A stretch of DNA of 64,000 nt from Breviolum minutum Mf 1.05b.01. Lineage: Eukaryota; Sar; Dinophyceae; Suessiales; Symbiodiniaceae. The notes beneath the pieces are model-generated. The model was given only the letters and a program-made list of their open reading frames with translations, had not been told where the DNA came from and ran no database searches. The translations under genes were made by a program, and so were the position numbers. The stretch spans positions 1 through 64,000 of the forward strand of contig DF239043.1 in assembly GCA_000507305.1 (NCBI GenBank), read 5' to 3'. This document shows, in pieces, positions 22,550 to 33,648 of this stretch. Each line of letters begins with the position of its first letter. The first letter of the stretch is position 1.

Positions 22550-22753
22550 TACTGTTGATGGTTCAGAAATCCTGCACCAGTTGGGATGCAAAAAAACTTT
22601 CAAATAATGGGATAAACTACTAACTTCAAATAATGGGATTCATGCATCTCTACTTTCACACATTTTTGATGGTTCAGAAATTTTGTAAATCCGTGTAAAT
22701 CATGGGATAAACTATAGATCAATTGGTGCAGGAATTCTGAAGCATCAACAGTA
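22550..22753. repeat. Palindromic element, family P2, expanded to about 204 bp
   Basis: TACTGTTGATGGTTCAGAAA to TTCTGAAGCATCAACAGTA. An internal duplicate (AAATAATGGGAT twice, and a second TTGATGGTTCAGAAA) doubles the usual size. In the intron before module B exon 6. Confidence 0.75.
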
Positions 22754-22939
22754 GGAACCATGTATTAGTATACTAACTTATGAACTACTTACCATACGAA
22801 TAAATTTGATTAATATGGCTAGATATACCTGTTCGTCCCATGTGAATCTTATATTTTCGTTTTTGAAAAGGGTTTCATTGTGCTTTCACGAACCGATTCG
22901 GTTCAACCCCCGCGTTCATGGGCTGAACAACTTCCTCAG

Positions 22940-23017
22940 GGATCTTCGTAGATATCTTCTCAGTACGGCCCACTTGGTCTGGGTGCCCAGTGCGAAAATC
23001 GTAATCGTGCACATAAG
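22940..23017 (+). CDS. Module B exon 6: end of S4 and S4-S5 linker
   Basis: AG|G acceptor (CTTCCTCAG|G) and canonical donor AAG|GTAGGT. The 26-residue segment DLRRYLLSTAHLVWVPSAK, then IVIVHI, reads as the basic end of S4, an amphipathic linker and the start of S5. It ends with two bases completed by the first base of the S5 exon 5.2 kb downstream. That intron (23018-28185) also holds weaker exon-like islands which may belong to it or to another gene. Confidence 0.55.
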
Positions 23018-23684
23018 GTAGGTATCATCATCGATCACTAGCTGGTTCAAACAAACTCTGACAACTCTTCGCTTGAAGTTTGACTGCAGTCCCCATTTTT
23101 GTTTTGGGAAAAATTCAAAGTCCAGAGATTCGTGTTTTTTGTTGGGGGGTGTCCTGGTACCAGGGACTTTTCATCCAGGTAGCCACCAACCCCATCATTG
23201 AAAATGAACCCTTCTCGGAAGGCCTTGTGGCCTTCTGTGCCTTTTTGTTTTTTTTTTCTTAGCACCAATATAGCTTTTGCTGCTTAGTTTGAGGGAGTGT
23301 AGCTTTTCCTAGAAATCCAGCATGATTTACACATGACTATCACACGTAGAGATCTAACATCAGACAACCAAGAGAAGCTTGTGTAAAACATCCGAAGCTC
23401 TGAAGATGTTTCAGCCACACAGCTTGTTTAAAAAAGAAGACAACTCACCAGGTGATTATCCAATGTTTGATAAGACACATATCTATCAATGTGCATTGTT
23501 TTGAATAGACAATAACCAGGATGCTTCAATTGCTGTTGATTTTGGTATTGACATTTCATGTTCATCCCGCATCGGTGTCGAGAAGTGATTTTCTGGGTGC
23601 CAAAATCCACCTTTCCGTTTTTTGGAAAATACTCGGATCCTTGGAAATCATCACGGTTTAGTGGAAACTCGGAAACTCCAATGA

Positions 23685-23803
23685 CTACCCTCTGGCAAAC
23701 AAACATAGCAAAGGAGATTTTCCTGATGTTCAATAGGAAATGCATCTTCAAAGGGTTCATTTTCGAAGAGAATCCCCTCATTTCATCAATGGGTACCCTC
23801 CCT
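23685..23803. repeat. Degraded palindromic element, family P3
   Basis: The left arm ACTACCCTCTGGCAAACAAACATAG is clear. The right side is decayed, and a second left-type end (GTACCCTCCC) occurs at 23798. Confidence 0.4.
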
Positions 23804-24650
23804 AAAAAACGAACAGCAAAAACTCTGAAAATAGGACAGGCCGCAAAATGAAATTTCATCTTCCGACCAATGATTTTTAGTGGCAAGCTGTTTGTTTTAG
23901 GAAGGATAAGCTTGGCAATCAGTAGGATATTTTTGTTGACTGTTGAGGTCCAGTTTCTCTAATTTGAAATTCATGAGATTTCCAGACATTTTTGGAAGTT
24001 CATGAATTGGAACGCCAGTTCCCCCCAATGAAAACCTAGGACCTATTGCCCATGAAACATGCGATACAAGACAGCGAAATCCCATGCTGCAGTACTGTAC
24101 TAGGTTGACCTCGGTTAATGGATGTTTTTTTGCTGAAAAAAACCTGTACTCAGTTTAAGTACACCAGCAAAGTTCAACAGTTCGCACCTGAAGATTGGCA
24201 AGGGAAAGGAAGGTCCGATCCGGTTTCCGAAAGTAGATTCATCGGTGAGATTTGCTGAGGTGGATGTTTGCGCTTGGCTTCCATCCTACTTTCTCTTTCA
24301 GTCGATGATTATGCATGGAAGCTGCATTGTATCTCGGACCATGGAATTACTTTTGGGAAAAAAACACATCACGGAAACAAACGCCAAAAAAAACAACACA
24401 CTTCATACACACAAAAAATAAACAACATAAAAAGGTAGCAGATACCATTAAAAAAACACAATCCTCATGGACAAAACGTTGTTTTTTCTTCAGGAACTCT
24501 TCATCTGTTTTTTGTAAGGATAACCTTTGTTTAAGTGCCAGGTTATGTGTGTAGTTGAGATGCCCTTTGGTTCAATGGAGTTCCAACCCAGAACGTATAC
24601 CATATTTTTTTCTTTAGAAAAAAATCAAGAAACATCCCTCCCCAACTTGG

Positions 24651-24745
24651 GTACTTGGAAGATCATCCCATTTAGTAAGTGGTAATAACCATGGTTAGTA
24701 AGTCTCCTAAGTGGGGTTGTTCCCCTTCCAAATGGCCTAAAGGGC
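24651..24745. repeat. Repeat family P7, inverted arrangement
   Basis: TACTTGGAAGATCATCCCA, then GGTAATAACCATGGTTAGTA and CCCCTTCCAAATGGCCTAAA, the reverse complement of the inner part of the 21222 copy. Confidence 0.65.
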
Positions 24746-25036
24746 ATATAATATAATACATGAGGATTCCTAGCCATTTACTACCTGGGGCTTCTGGGCT
24801 TGGATTTCCTGGTTAAGCCAAAGATGGGGACCAAAGATATCTCACCGGACCCTGGCTTGGATTCTTTGGTAATCAGTGTTTTTTTTGGATTGTACCATGG
24901 GATGGAAATCACCATCAAAAGAGATGTTTTGCACATAATTCCAAGCATCGAACTTCAGCAACTTCAAGTTTGGATGGTTCCAGCTCCAATATGTAACCAT
25001 GGTTATAACCACAGTTACGACATTGACAAGGCCATT

Positions 25037-25140
25037 TCCCGAAGGATCCACATATGGTATATTTATATACCTGCATGAATGGCTGCTTTGATTTACAGTA
25101 AATGCATAGGTAAATAGCAGTCCCATGGATCCTATGGGTT
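25037..25140. repeat. Palindromic element, family P4
   Basis: TCCCGAAGGATCCACATATG to CCCATGGATCCTATGGGTT. Confidence 0.75.
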
Positions 25141-25148
25141 TTTAGGGG

Positions 25149-25315
25149 TTACTTGGAGGATCATCCCACTTTAGTAAATGGTTAGTAATTAACCCCTATT
25201 TCTGAAGCCGTTTAGGCCATTTGGAAGGGGAATAATTAACCCCATTGAAGGGAACTTACTTAAATCATGGTGTATTAACTATAAATACTAACTGGGATGA
25301 AATTTTCCAGGTAAC
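25149..25315. repeat. Repeat family P7
   Basis: TTACTTGGAGGATCATCCCA and TTTAGGCCATTTGGAAGGGG; right end near the C-rich tract at 25317 is less clear. Confidence 0.6.
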
Positions 25316-25335
25316 CCCCCCCCCCAACTTTCTAG

Positions 25336-25441
25336 GACTCCGTCAACTCTCCAAGGAGCACACTGGCAATCAACGTAAGAGCGCAACGGCCAAAACGCAA
25401 TTGGCGACCTGGCGATAGCGGTGGTGGGAAATTTTCACCAG
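25336..25441 (+). CDS. Exon-like island in the long module B intron
   Basis: An excellent pyrimidine tract (a C11 run then AACTTTCTAG) precedes AG|G. Two + frames are open: one gives NVRAQRPKRNWRPGDSGGGK and the other LRQLSKEHTGNQRKSATAK. Possible donors are GTAAGA at 25372 and AG|GT at 25442. The right frame cannot be chosen. Confidence 0.22.
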
Positions 25442-25495
25442 GTCAGATGCTGATGCTGCCGTGGTATAGAATATTTTTTCCTAGAGTTGGCAAAA

Positions 25496-25610
25496 ACACT
25501 CCGGTAATTCCTAACATAGCTGGCTGAAACATGGACCATTTGAGTCGATGTATTTCCTATTGAAAATGGGGATATGCCAGCAAGCTATGTGAGGAACTAC
25601 CAGAGGGTAG
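25496..25610. repeat. Palindromic element, family P3, long-loop subtype
   Basis: AACACTCCGGTAATTCCTAA to TGTGAGGAACTACCAGAGGGT; near-copy of the 17153 element. Confidence 0.7.
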
Positions 25611-26319
25611 ATGCATTTGGCAAAATGTTTTTTTGCCATTAAGGAAGTATCGATCAGTTTCCCCATGAGATACGAAGTTCCCTTCACTACATTTGATGTA
25701 TGTTACCCAGTCTTGTTGGGGTAATTTGCGGTCCCACTTACACTAGTTTATTGAGTTTATATTTTTTCACAAAAGAGACAAAAGAGAGGTATTTCAAGAA
25801 GATTTTTTTTTGCAGATCCAGAATATCAAACAATCAGTATTTTGTAAGGTTCACGTCACGTTTGGGGTATTGAAGATTGACTTTTAGGTGTTTTTGAGCG
25901 GTTGGGCTATCTAAGTTCCCTTCATGATGGACTGCGATGGTTGAGCTACTGCAAGTTGGGTTCAGCACATCAAGCGCTCGGTGAAAGAAGTAAAATCAGT
26001 GCCGTTTGAAATTTATAGATCTCCCCTAGATAGGCTCTATTCTACCCAGTTATATAATCCTGAAAAGGTGTTTTTGGTAGCTTTTGGGGGTCCAAACATC
26101 TTCTCAGGACGTGATTGGATGTCTAGATAGGCATTAGGACCCATTGCTCCAGACCCCCTTCACCACACTATACACCTTTTTGTAAGCTACTGGGCTAAAT
26201 TATATTGGGAAAAACCTCCTAAATATTTATAGTATATTTATATATTGTTGTATCTCTGGAAAACAATGCGGATTTTCTAGTCCAGCTATCATGTTTGACT
26301 GGTAGTATCAATAGATCAG

Positions 26320-26512
26320 GTATTTTTCTTTTCACTCTGGCGAAACGTCGTCGTTTCGCCAAGCAAGGCCTTTCATGGAATGTGCATGTTGCGATGGTTC
26401 AAGCTTGATAGTCGCTCGACCTTTGTTCCGATTTGTGTGTTTCGGATGGACCAAGGGGGAGGGCATTTTTATGGTGGTTGGGGCCGTTCCACCGCCAAAA
26501 AAGCTGGCCTAA
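26320..26512 (+). CDS. Exon-like island, strand uncertain
   Basis: A GC-richer stretch has a long + frame from AG|G (SGETSSFRQARPFMECACCD … GAVPPPKKLA, then TAA). An equally open minus frame reads KMPSPLVHPKHTNRNKGRAT. It contains a perfect 10-bp inverted repeat (see findings). No family recognised. Confidence 0.2.
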
Positions 26513-26735
26513 TTAAGGGGATGATCTGAGAGGGTAATGAAATGGCCATGGTGTTGGAAGGAAGGCGATAGATTTATTCAAAGATGTATTTGTTGTTTGT
26601 GTTTTGTTGAACCTGGGGCGTTTAACCAATAGGAGGAAATGACTACAGTCTGTTTCACCACACGAATTCAATTGATTAATATTGATTATAATTGTGTAAA
26701 TTGTCTTGTTGACTCCGAACGTGGATTCGTCTAAG

Positions 26736-26834
26736 GCGATTTGTTACTTTATACCATGGTAAATCGCCATAAAACCACCATTTGGAAGAATATGTTTACT
26801 TTTTCCTAGCATCTTAAGTAAATCCAATCAAAGG
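26736..26834. repeat. Dispersed repeat R1 (TACCATGGTAAATC)
   Basis: ACTTTATACCATGGTAAATC then CATAAAACCACCATTTGG and a TTAAGTAAATC tail. Not a clear hairpin. Further copies are listed separately. Confidence 0.55.
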
Positions 26835-27721
26835 GGCTTGTTACTGTTTCCTTGCAAAACATGAAGAAATACAAATACATCATGATTTAGGATGAACACT
26901 AGTTACTTTGACTTAGATCTATATGTTGGAAGAACAAAAAAGGCCCACAATTCCCTCCCAAAAACAAAAAACAGTTTTTACCCCCCACAAATAGGCCAAC
27001 CTCCCAAGAGGAATCCTGGAACCCTATAGTTTTCCAATTACATACCTCGGTTTCGAAAGTTTCCTTACACGGGTAGCTTATACACGGGTTGTGTAAATGA
27101 TGGAAGCAACTGACGCAAATATCTTGGAAAATGACATTGACAGATAGGATGTCGCATCATTTTATCTATTGTAGAAGAACGCTAAGAAGACATAGCAAAT
27201 ACTGACCCAAATTGAATGAACAAAAACCGCGCTAGGGTGACATCAGACAGTTGTTTTTATCCCATTTCGTTCGAGTCTTGGGAGACCAATATGTGCTTTG
27301 AAACCTAGAGATAGCTCTTAGCTGTTTGTTATGAAGGGATTTTAGATAACCACGGGTCTAAGCTCCGTTCCAAGCGCCAGCTAGTAGATTAGTTTTCCAA
27401 CATCATCCAGTCATTACCCAATAGGTTTGGAGCTGTGAGTTTTTTGTACCCCCCCCAAGATCGGTTGAGCCTCCAAAATCTGTTTGGAGGTTTGGTGCAT
27501 TCAAACAAAATGCATAATGCAAAAATCAAAAGAAAAGCAGTTGACAAATGCCGACAAATTGTCTGGAAAAACCCCATCACCCCTAGTCTTCCAAATAAAA
27601 TACCTGCTCAGGTAAGGTCTTGAATGGGTAGGTGACGTTAGGGTGTTAAAGGTGGGTTTGGATGCCTCGCCCTACAGCGGAAAGTTTGGCTCGGTTCAGG
27701 TGTATTTGGTGGGATGTTTAG

Positions 27722-27803
27722 GCAGCTACAGTTGACGCTGGTCGACAACAAGGTGATTTTCAGGTGGGAGTCGCGTTCCAACGGGGAGGAAAGGGTGGCA
27801 CAG
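27722..27803 (+). CDS. Exon-like island in the long module B intron
   Basis: AG|G acceptor, AG|GT donor and 27 codons: QLQLTLVDNKVIFRWESRSN, then GEERVAQ. The composition is protein-like with alternating hydrophobic residues. Its phase does not fit directly between module B exons 6 and 7, so it may be an alternative exon, a relic or chance. Confidence 0.22.
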
Positions 27804-28185
27804 GTTTTGCGGTGCTTCGCCATGGACATATAAAAATGCATCGGGAACACCTGCTGACTGGGGCCATTAAAGGTTGTATGTTATGTTTTGTTGGTGAATC
27901 CGACCTTTTTGTTGGGTTTCAAGTGAAGGGAATGATGATGTTGCATTGTTTTCAGGAAATGAATTGCTGAACATATGTCCTAATTGTTTAAAAATCAAGC
28001 AACTAAGTTTTATATCCTGTCATGTTTTTTTTAAATAATATTTGCTTGAGGAGATGTGATATTCTGCAGAGTTGGGGGTGGCTTTAGGTCAGCTTTAAAG
28101 AACCCCTCACAACCCCAAAAAAAACACCATGAAACAACGTCCACGTCCATGGGACGTTAGACACTTGACATCAACGTCCCGGCAG

Positions 28186-28278
28186 GATGTCAATGATTAT
28201 TGCAACGACCTTATGGCTATTGGGTTCGGTCTTGATGTATTATGCTGAACGAGAAAATCCTGATGAAGGTGGAGCCCG
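28186..28278 (+). CDS. Module B exon 7: S5 helix and turret
   Basis: Acceptor GGCAG|G. Thirty full codons give a hydrophobic helix followed by acidic residues, LWLLGSVLMYYAERENPDE. This is very close to the typical end of S5 in Kv channels (…YYAE- then an acidic turret). The proposed donor is GA (CCCG|GAAAAG at 28279), because its phase fits the pore exon. The GT at 28269 (GAAG|GTGGAG) is out of phase. The internal ATG at 28187 is unlikely to be a start because an acceptor precedes it directly. Confidence 0.7.
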
Positions 28279-28352
28279 GAAAAGACAGGGGGGTTCGGTT
28301 TTGGCGCTGTTTTGGAGGGAGGCCTGGCTGGGATCAAGAATCGAGTTGATGG

Positions 28353-28459
28353 ATACACTCCGCAAGATTAACATGGAACCTGAGAATATACCCCTGGAAA
28401 AGGAAAATCATCTTCCAAACCATCATTTTCAGGGTCTATGTTAATCTTCGGGGGTGTAT
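28353..28459. repeat. Palindromic element, family P3, CACTCCG subtype
   Basis: ATACACTCCGCAAGATTAAC to TTAATCTTCGGGGGTGTAT; begins 74 bases after module B exon 7. Confidence 0.75.
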
Positions 28460-28595
28460 GTTGATCAATTTTCTTGTTGGGGATGGATATGTTGGGTGTG
28501 GCCTTCTCCCAGGATGGATACATCGTGACAAGTGGAGGTTTAAATATATGAAGTGCAAATCCTGGTGATCACTGTTTACTGGGAGAGGGCCTCAT

Positions 28596-28652
28596 GTTTG
28601 TTTGTTTGTTTGTTTGTTTGCTTGCCTGTTTGTTTGTTTGTCTGTTTGTTTG
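28596..28652. repeat. (TTTG)n tetranucleotide repeat
   Basis: TTTG units with a few CTTG, CCTG and TCTG variants. Confidence 0.9.
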
Positions 28653-28826
28653 TTAGTTCTGGAGCTGGTGACCCTGTTTTCTCATAGAGGTTTTGAATGG
28701 TTGAACTTTTTTGTGGACGCTGTTTTGGTTGGGAAGTTAAACCGATACCTGACTCAAGGCTGCCGGAAGGATTTGGTTTAGTGACAGAGAAGCACGGGAC
28801 ATCCTGGGCCCTCATGATATGATTAC

Positions 28827-28960
28827 ACTTGGATGTCCCGGGACGGAAGTTAGGATCAATGGCTAGTAAATGGATTATAACTACCTTCTTTTTGATGGAG
28901 CATATTGGGGGTTATAACCCATTTTGTAACCATTTACTAGCTTCCTGGCACATTCAAAGT
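28827..28960. repeat. Palindromic element, family P5
   Basis: ACTTGGATGTCCCGGGACGG to AGCTTCCTGGCACATTCAAAG. Confidence 0.7.
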
Positions 28961-29388
28961 ATATGATTCACCCTTGGTTCCCCGCATGGAATTTTGCATT
29001 TTGAGGACTGATTTACTTCCCAAACCCCCCTTTGATACAGGAAGTAAGTATTTTACAAATCCCATCATGAATCAACCAGGATTTCTGGGAGTTTTGCCAT
29101 GGGAATGTTTGGTGCATTTTGAGCTGCTAAGATTTGGCAACTCCCAGGCACACGGCAACATTTCAAGATGCTTGTCCCGAAAGCTTGAGGTTGGCCGATC
29201 TGTCGGATGGTTTTTTAGGCAAATTCTAGCGACCAAACCGTTACAATAACCGCCGAGGGAATTGCGCGGGGACGGGAATCCCCCATAAAATCCTTGTCAT
29301 TCATGTTTAGGAATTTTATTAATATATAATCTGCGCAGATGGTTTGAAACCATGTTTGTGTGTTTTTCAAAATCTTTGAAATACAATA

Positions 29389-29592
29389 CCTTCCCTGAAA
29401 AGTGACATGGGTAGTCTGGTATTATTGGAATGTTCAATCAACACGTCTTTCATCTACCGGGGTGGACCTAGAACCTCTTCGGATAGTCAGGGTACAGACC
29501 TTCGCCAAACCGCAAAAAAACGGCCCAAAAGGAACTGTTCATCTTCCAAGCATCAATTTCAGGTGTGTTTGCTGTTAGTTTCAGGGAGGGTA
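29389..29592. repeat. Probable P3 element with about 100 bp of extra sequence
   Basis: The right arm (TGTTAGTTTCAGGGAGGGTA) is typical; the left arm (ATACCTTCCCTGAAA) is 200 bases away, so the loop is enlarged or holds an insertion. Confidence 0.45.
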
Positions 29593-30172
29593 GTGCATGA
29601 ATTTGATGATTTGTTCCACCTTTGGTTTGATTTTGTTGTGTCTTTCGGTTCAGGAGCAATGACTTCCATCTTTTACATCGCAATCAAATGGAACCTGTCA
29701 CTGTTGCAGACGTTTGCTAATCAACCCTCAATGGCAGAACAACCCTACACTCTTGCGTGATCCTATTCTGTGTATATGGCCATCCTATGTTAGGTACTGA
29801 ATGTAGTAGTCTATCATGCCCAACATTCAATCAAAAAGTTATCTTATGTTTCTTTTCAAAATAGTTCGATTTCGTATCTGCTCCAGTCAGAATTTGTTAC
29901 TTTTTTGTGCACGGTATGTCTCTTCAAGATGTTTGTTCGGGGTGCACTTTCTTACAACTTCACTAACGACCTTGCACTACATATCTACTGTGTAGCTGTG
30001 CACTTTTGGCAGTTTTTCCCCAAACATATCAAGTCAACTAAAACTTCACATATAGCAAATGATAAGAAACAATATGTTTATCAGTTTATCAGTATCATCT
30101 TTTAAAACATCACTTCTCCAAATTGTTCAGTAGTTTGTTTGTACATGTTATTCATTTTTCAGTACCACCAAG

Positions 30173-30248
30173 GACGTTGCCTGCATCCTTTTGGATGACA
30201 GCTTTGGATTTTACCAGTGAAGCACCCATCAATGACCATGGTGCTCAG
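30173..30248 (+). CDS. Module B exon 8: pore helix and divergent selectivity filter
   Basis: AG|G acceptor; 25 codons; GC donor (CTCAG|GCGG). The exon reads T-LPASFWMTALDFTSEAPI and then NDHGAQ. The opening L-P-x-S-x-W is the pore-helix start of Kv-type channels (I-P-x-x-x-W). Where TVGYGD would be expected there is DFTSEAP. I recall similar T-G/S-E-x-P filters in uncharacterised alveolate channels, but cannot confirm this here. The exon ends on a whole codon and joins GKAVHA of the S6 exon in frame. Confidence 0.7.
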
Positions 30249-30411
30249 GCGGTGTTTTTTTACTTGAGCAATGAACACAAAAACCTGGTTGGTTGGGGTA
30301 TAATTATAGGGGATTACTGTATACTACCCAGTTTTATTTGGATTATAATAAACCAATATAAGGATTCCCATCTACCAACCAGTATAATGGAAAGTTGGAG
30401 TTTTTTTTCCG

Positions 30412-30490
30412 TGGCTCGGACTTTGTACCATGGCAAATCAAGCCACCATTTCTAAGTTTTTGTGTTTCAAACATCTTAAGCCTGAAACCT
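30412..30490. repeat. Dispersed repeat R1
   Basis: GACTTTGTACCATGGCAAAT then CAAGCCACCATTTC; begins 164 bases after the module B pore exon. Confidence 0.5.
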
Positions 30491-30732
30491 TAAGCAAGTC
30501 CTACTTTCGTTGACCTACAATTTTTTGGAAAACATTTTTTGCGACCATTCACCGCCGGTTGGGTCACCCCATAAAAGGTGGTGAGAAGGACCAGGGAATC
30601 TTCCTTGAAAATGCCCTGAAACATTCACGTTTGGGAATTGTTTGGGAAAAGCATGCCTGGATTCTGGTTGGTGGTGGGACCAATGTCTACAAATCACATG
30701 TGGACTTGTGATGTTTGTATGTTTTTTGGACA

Positions 30733-30840
30733 TGCTGTTGATGGAAGAAATCCTCCACCACCTGGCAAATATATAAAAGCTTGTCAATACTTGGGTAAAC
30801 TACCTATCAATTGGTGCACGATTTCTTCCATCAACAGTAT
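30733..30840. repeat. Palindromic element, family P2
   Basis: TGCTGTTGATGGAAGAAATC to GATTTCTTCCATCAACAGTA; in the intron between the module B pore and S6 exons. Confidence 0.8.
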
Positions 30841-31579
30841 CACAACTTAAAAAGCAGATATAATTTACAGAAAACAACAAAGCAAATCAAGGGAACAAAG
30901 AGGCAAGATTTGGGGAAATTGCTCAAATTCACGTAGCATATCTGCTTTAATGGCCTATTTTCAATGATAAATTTGTTTTGCTAAATATGCCTCACATGAA
31001 TGATATGGGCTTTCAGAATCGGTTGCTCTTGGTTGTGGGGTTATTTCGGGATGTTTCATCACCCCATCAAAATTCAACCTCAACCAACCAGGATTTCATG
31101 TTTGGACTTTGGGTGTTTTTGGTTGTGACCGCAAATATTGTGGTCTCAAAATGTCAGAAAGACTGCGACCAAGCATTTTTCTTCATGCAATTTTTCACAA
31201 CCTGTCCATTCTTGTTTCACAAATGTGAGGTATGTGAGGTACCCTAAGAATCCAGAATCCAGACCCCTCCCTGGAGTAGGATTGATGGTCTCAATCCCAT
31301 CCCCAGAGTAGGATTGGAGGGAAATCCCTTGACTAGGACATACCTGTATACCTTAGCGGTAATGAAGTGACAGGGAAAGTTCATGAAATATAGATACGCT
31401 AAATAGTTCAAGAGTCAACCGCTTCTCGCATGAGAACATGAAGAACAACAAGTAACGAACTCCATGAAAACCCTGCCGCTTGAATTTTAGCCACAGCCCG
31501 GGGAAATGATCCAATTTGACTTGTGCATCTTTTTCAAAGGGGTTGGTGAAAGACCACCAACCACTGATTCAAGCGCCAG

Positions 31580-31678
31580 GGAAAAGCTGTTCATGCCATC
31601 ATCATGCTCTTGGGCGTGGGTCTTTTCACAGTGCCTATGGGCTTATTCGCATCTGCCTTCCGCGAACGTGTCTTGAAG
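31580..31678 (+). CDS. Module B exon 9: S6 helix
   Basis: Acceptor CCAG|G and GC donor (TTGAAG|GCC). Exactly 33 codons: GKAVHAIIM, then LGVGLFTVPMGLFASAF, then RERVLK. The glycine hinge, the T-V-P bend and the small-residue A-S-A-F end are those of a Kv-type inner helix. It aligns without gaps with the S6 reading at about 16340 (SIPAGVLGAAF) and that at 57845 (TMPVAMLAAAF). Outside the donor the frame stops within three codons, which supports splicing there. Confidence 0.75.
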
Positions 31679-31793
31679 GCCATTTAAATCGCGACCTTCC
31701 AACCCGCCGGGAACGGTCACCCAAAAGGTAGGGAATAATTAGTAAGGGAATCCGAGCTCCAAAATGGCCTGATCATTCAGGTTAGGGTTTATA

Positions 31794-31890
31794 ATACCCT
31801 CCAGGAAACTAACATATCCCCCAAAAATGGCATTTTGAAGATGATTTTCCTTTTCCCAAGGTGGGATATGTTAATCCCCTGGAGGGTATA
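31794..31890. repeat. Palindromic element, family P3, young copy
   Basis: TACCCTCCAGGAAACTAACA to TGTTAATCCCCTGGAGGGTA. Almost base-for-base the same as 41666-41760. Confidence 0.85.
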
Positions 31891-32420
31891 TTTGCCAGAA
31901 ACATGTCAAAACAGCCATCAATCTGAGATGAAGACTTTATGGATGTTTACAGCTTTTGAATGATGCTCCGGAGGTTTTTTAAGATATCTTAGATTGTAGA
32001 AGGCTTTAGATGTTTAGCTCGATTGAAATGTATGGAAAAAATCTCTTCCCAAAATATCCCTCCAACATGTTAGTAACATGAATATTCCAGTCGTTGAGCC
32101 CGGAAAACTCAGAAAAAATCACGCTGAGAATCCTCAAAAGCTCTCCTGCTATATGTACCATGAGCCACCAAAACCATGAAAAATAAAGGTTTGGAGTTTT
32201 GGCCACCGAAAAAGCAGGTTATGTACCATAAGAAACCCTCTAAAAACGTAGGTTTTTGGAGCTCATGGTATGTATGCAATACCATTTACTGGCATAATTC
32301 AGATATTCAGCCTCCAGAAGCAGCCGTGCATTCAAGCCAGCTTACGGCTTACGCCAATGCTTGTATGGAGAAATTTTCCTTTTGCAAGCCTTGGTTGTTT
32401 ATGGGTATAATAACGATTCA

Positions 32421-32530
32421 TACTGTTGATGGTTCAGAAATCCTGCACCAGTTGATATGTAGTTGGTCCAATTATTTACAGGGGTTTTATATACTTGCCA
32501 GGTGGTGCAGGATTTCAGCCATCAACAGTA
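32421..32530. repeat. Palindromic element, family P2, mixed arms
   Basis: The left arm is of the GGTTCAGAAATCCTGCACCA subtype; the right arm reads GGATTTCAGCCATCAACAGTA. The subfamily-specific bases beside the terminal repeat differ between arms. Confidence 0.75.
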
Positions 32531-33525
32531 TCACAGGCTTCCAAACTAGCAAAGAAACACAACACAATTTGGTTGGGAGTTTTCCTCGCCGACTTTGACT
32601 CTCATTGAATAAAATGTGATAACATGTTAATGGTGTATATATGAATATAATATATATATATATATGTGAATTCTAAAATGAAACATGTGGAACAAACTGG
32701 AAGATTTGTCAACGACATCACCAAGGTTTGGATGAGATGCATGCAAAGCAAATCAGGCCATGCATAGCTTGGGTTTTGTTGTTGCCAAGATGCCTGGCAC
32801 TCCATTCCCTGCGGAAAAAAAAACACGAAAGTCATAGCAACCTCGCATGGTTGTTGTTTCATGTTCAGGTACTCACCTATATGTAAGCAGTAAGGCCAAT
32901 GGGAGGGAATCCCCACCCCAAAAACAGCCTTATAAGATACATGTACCTTTCGTGCCTTTATTTTAGGTACCTGAATACTTGATTGTTTTCTTGTTTCTCA
33001 AGTCTACCCCCCAGCAATTTGATCGTCAGAATCTTATCATTCACACCATATATATGTATATATATATACACATATGTTTGGGATATATCTCAGCATGGTA
33101 TTTCAGCATGGTAGCATTGCTATCTTAAACCCCCCACTCTGGATATCAGGCTAATAGCTAGTATTTTTTTGATCCTGAATCAACATGTTTATTGGGCATT
33201 TCTGGATTTCATGATGTTGAAGCACGCCCGGAAGATATTTCCAATTGGTTCAAGTATTTTGTTCAAGAAAAATGGTGGTAGCTGGTTGTTCATCCTACAT
33301 ACTTCAAATCGTGATTTAGGAGATGTCACATGTGTATGTCGCACATCTTCATCTTGGATTTTGCTATGCTTTGATGATTTGAACTTCGTGTTTCGAATCC
33401 GTGGGAACATGTTGAAACCTTTCTTGGAGTTGTTTAAGGTTGGAAATTTTTGGGCGGAATATGTTTGGCACCTTTTTCCAGCCTATCTTAAGCACACTTT
33501 AGGATTTGGGGATACAACTACACAA

Positions 33526-33648
33526 TACCCTAGGGATCCAATCACCTTCTGAGGATGGTAATAGAACCTGAATACCTTGCATTTCGTTTCGGTGATTATA
33601 CACCCCAATTATCATTTGATGTTGGGTGAGCCAGGATCCCTAGGGAAT
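33526..33648. repeat. Palindromic element, family P13
   Basis: TACCCTAGGGATCCAATCAC to GGGTGAGCCAGGATCCCTAGGG. Confidence 0.7.

Larger units (their letters stand above)
23018..28185 (+). other. Proposed 5.2 kb intron of module B
   Basis: Bounded by AAG|GTAGGT and GGCAG|G. It holds P7, P4, P3 and R1 repeats and three weak exon-like islands (25336, 26320, 27722). Nothing else recognisable. Confidence 0.5.
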
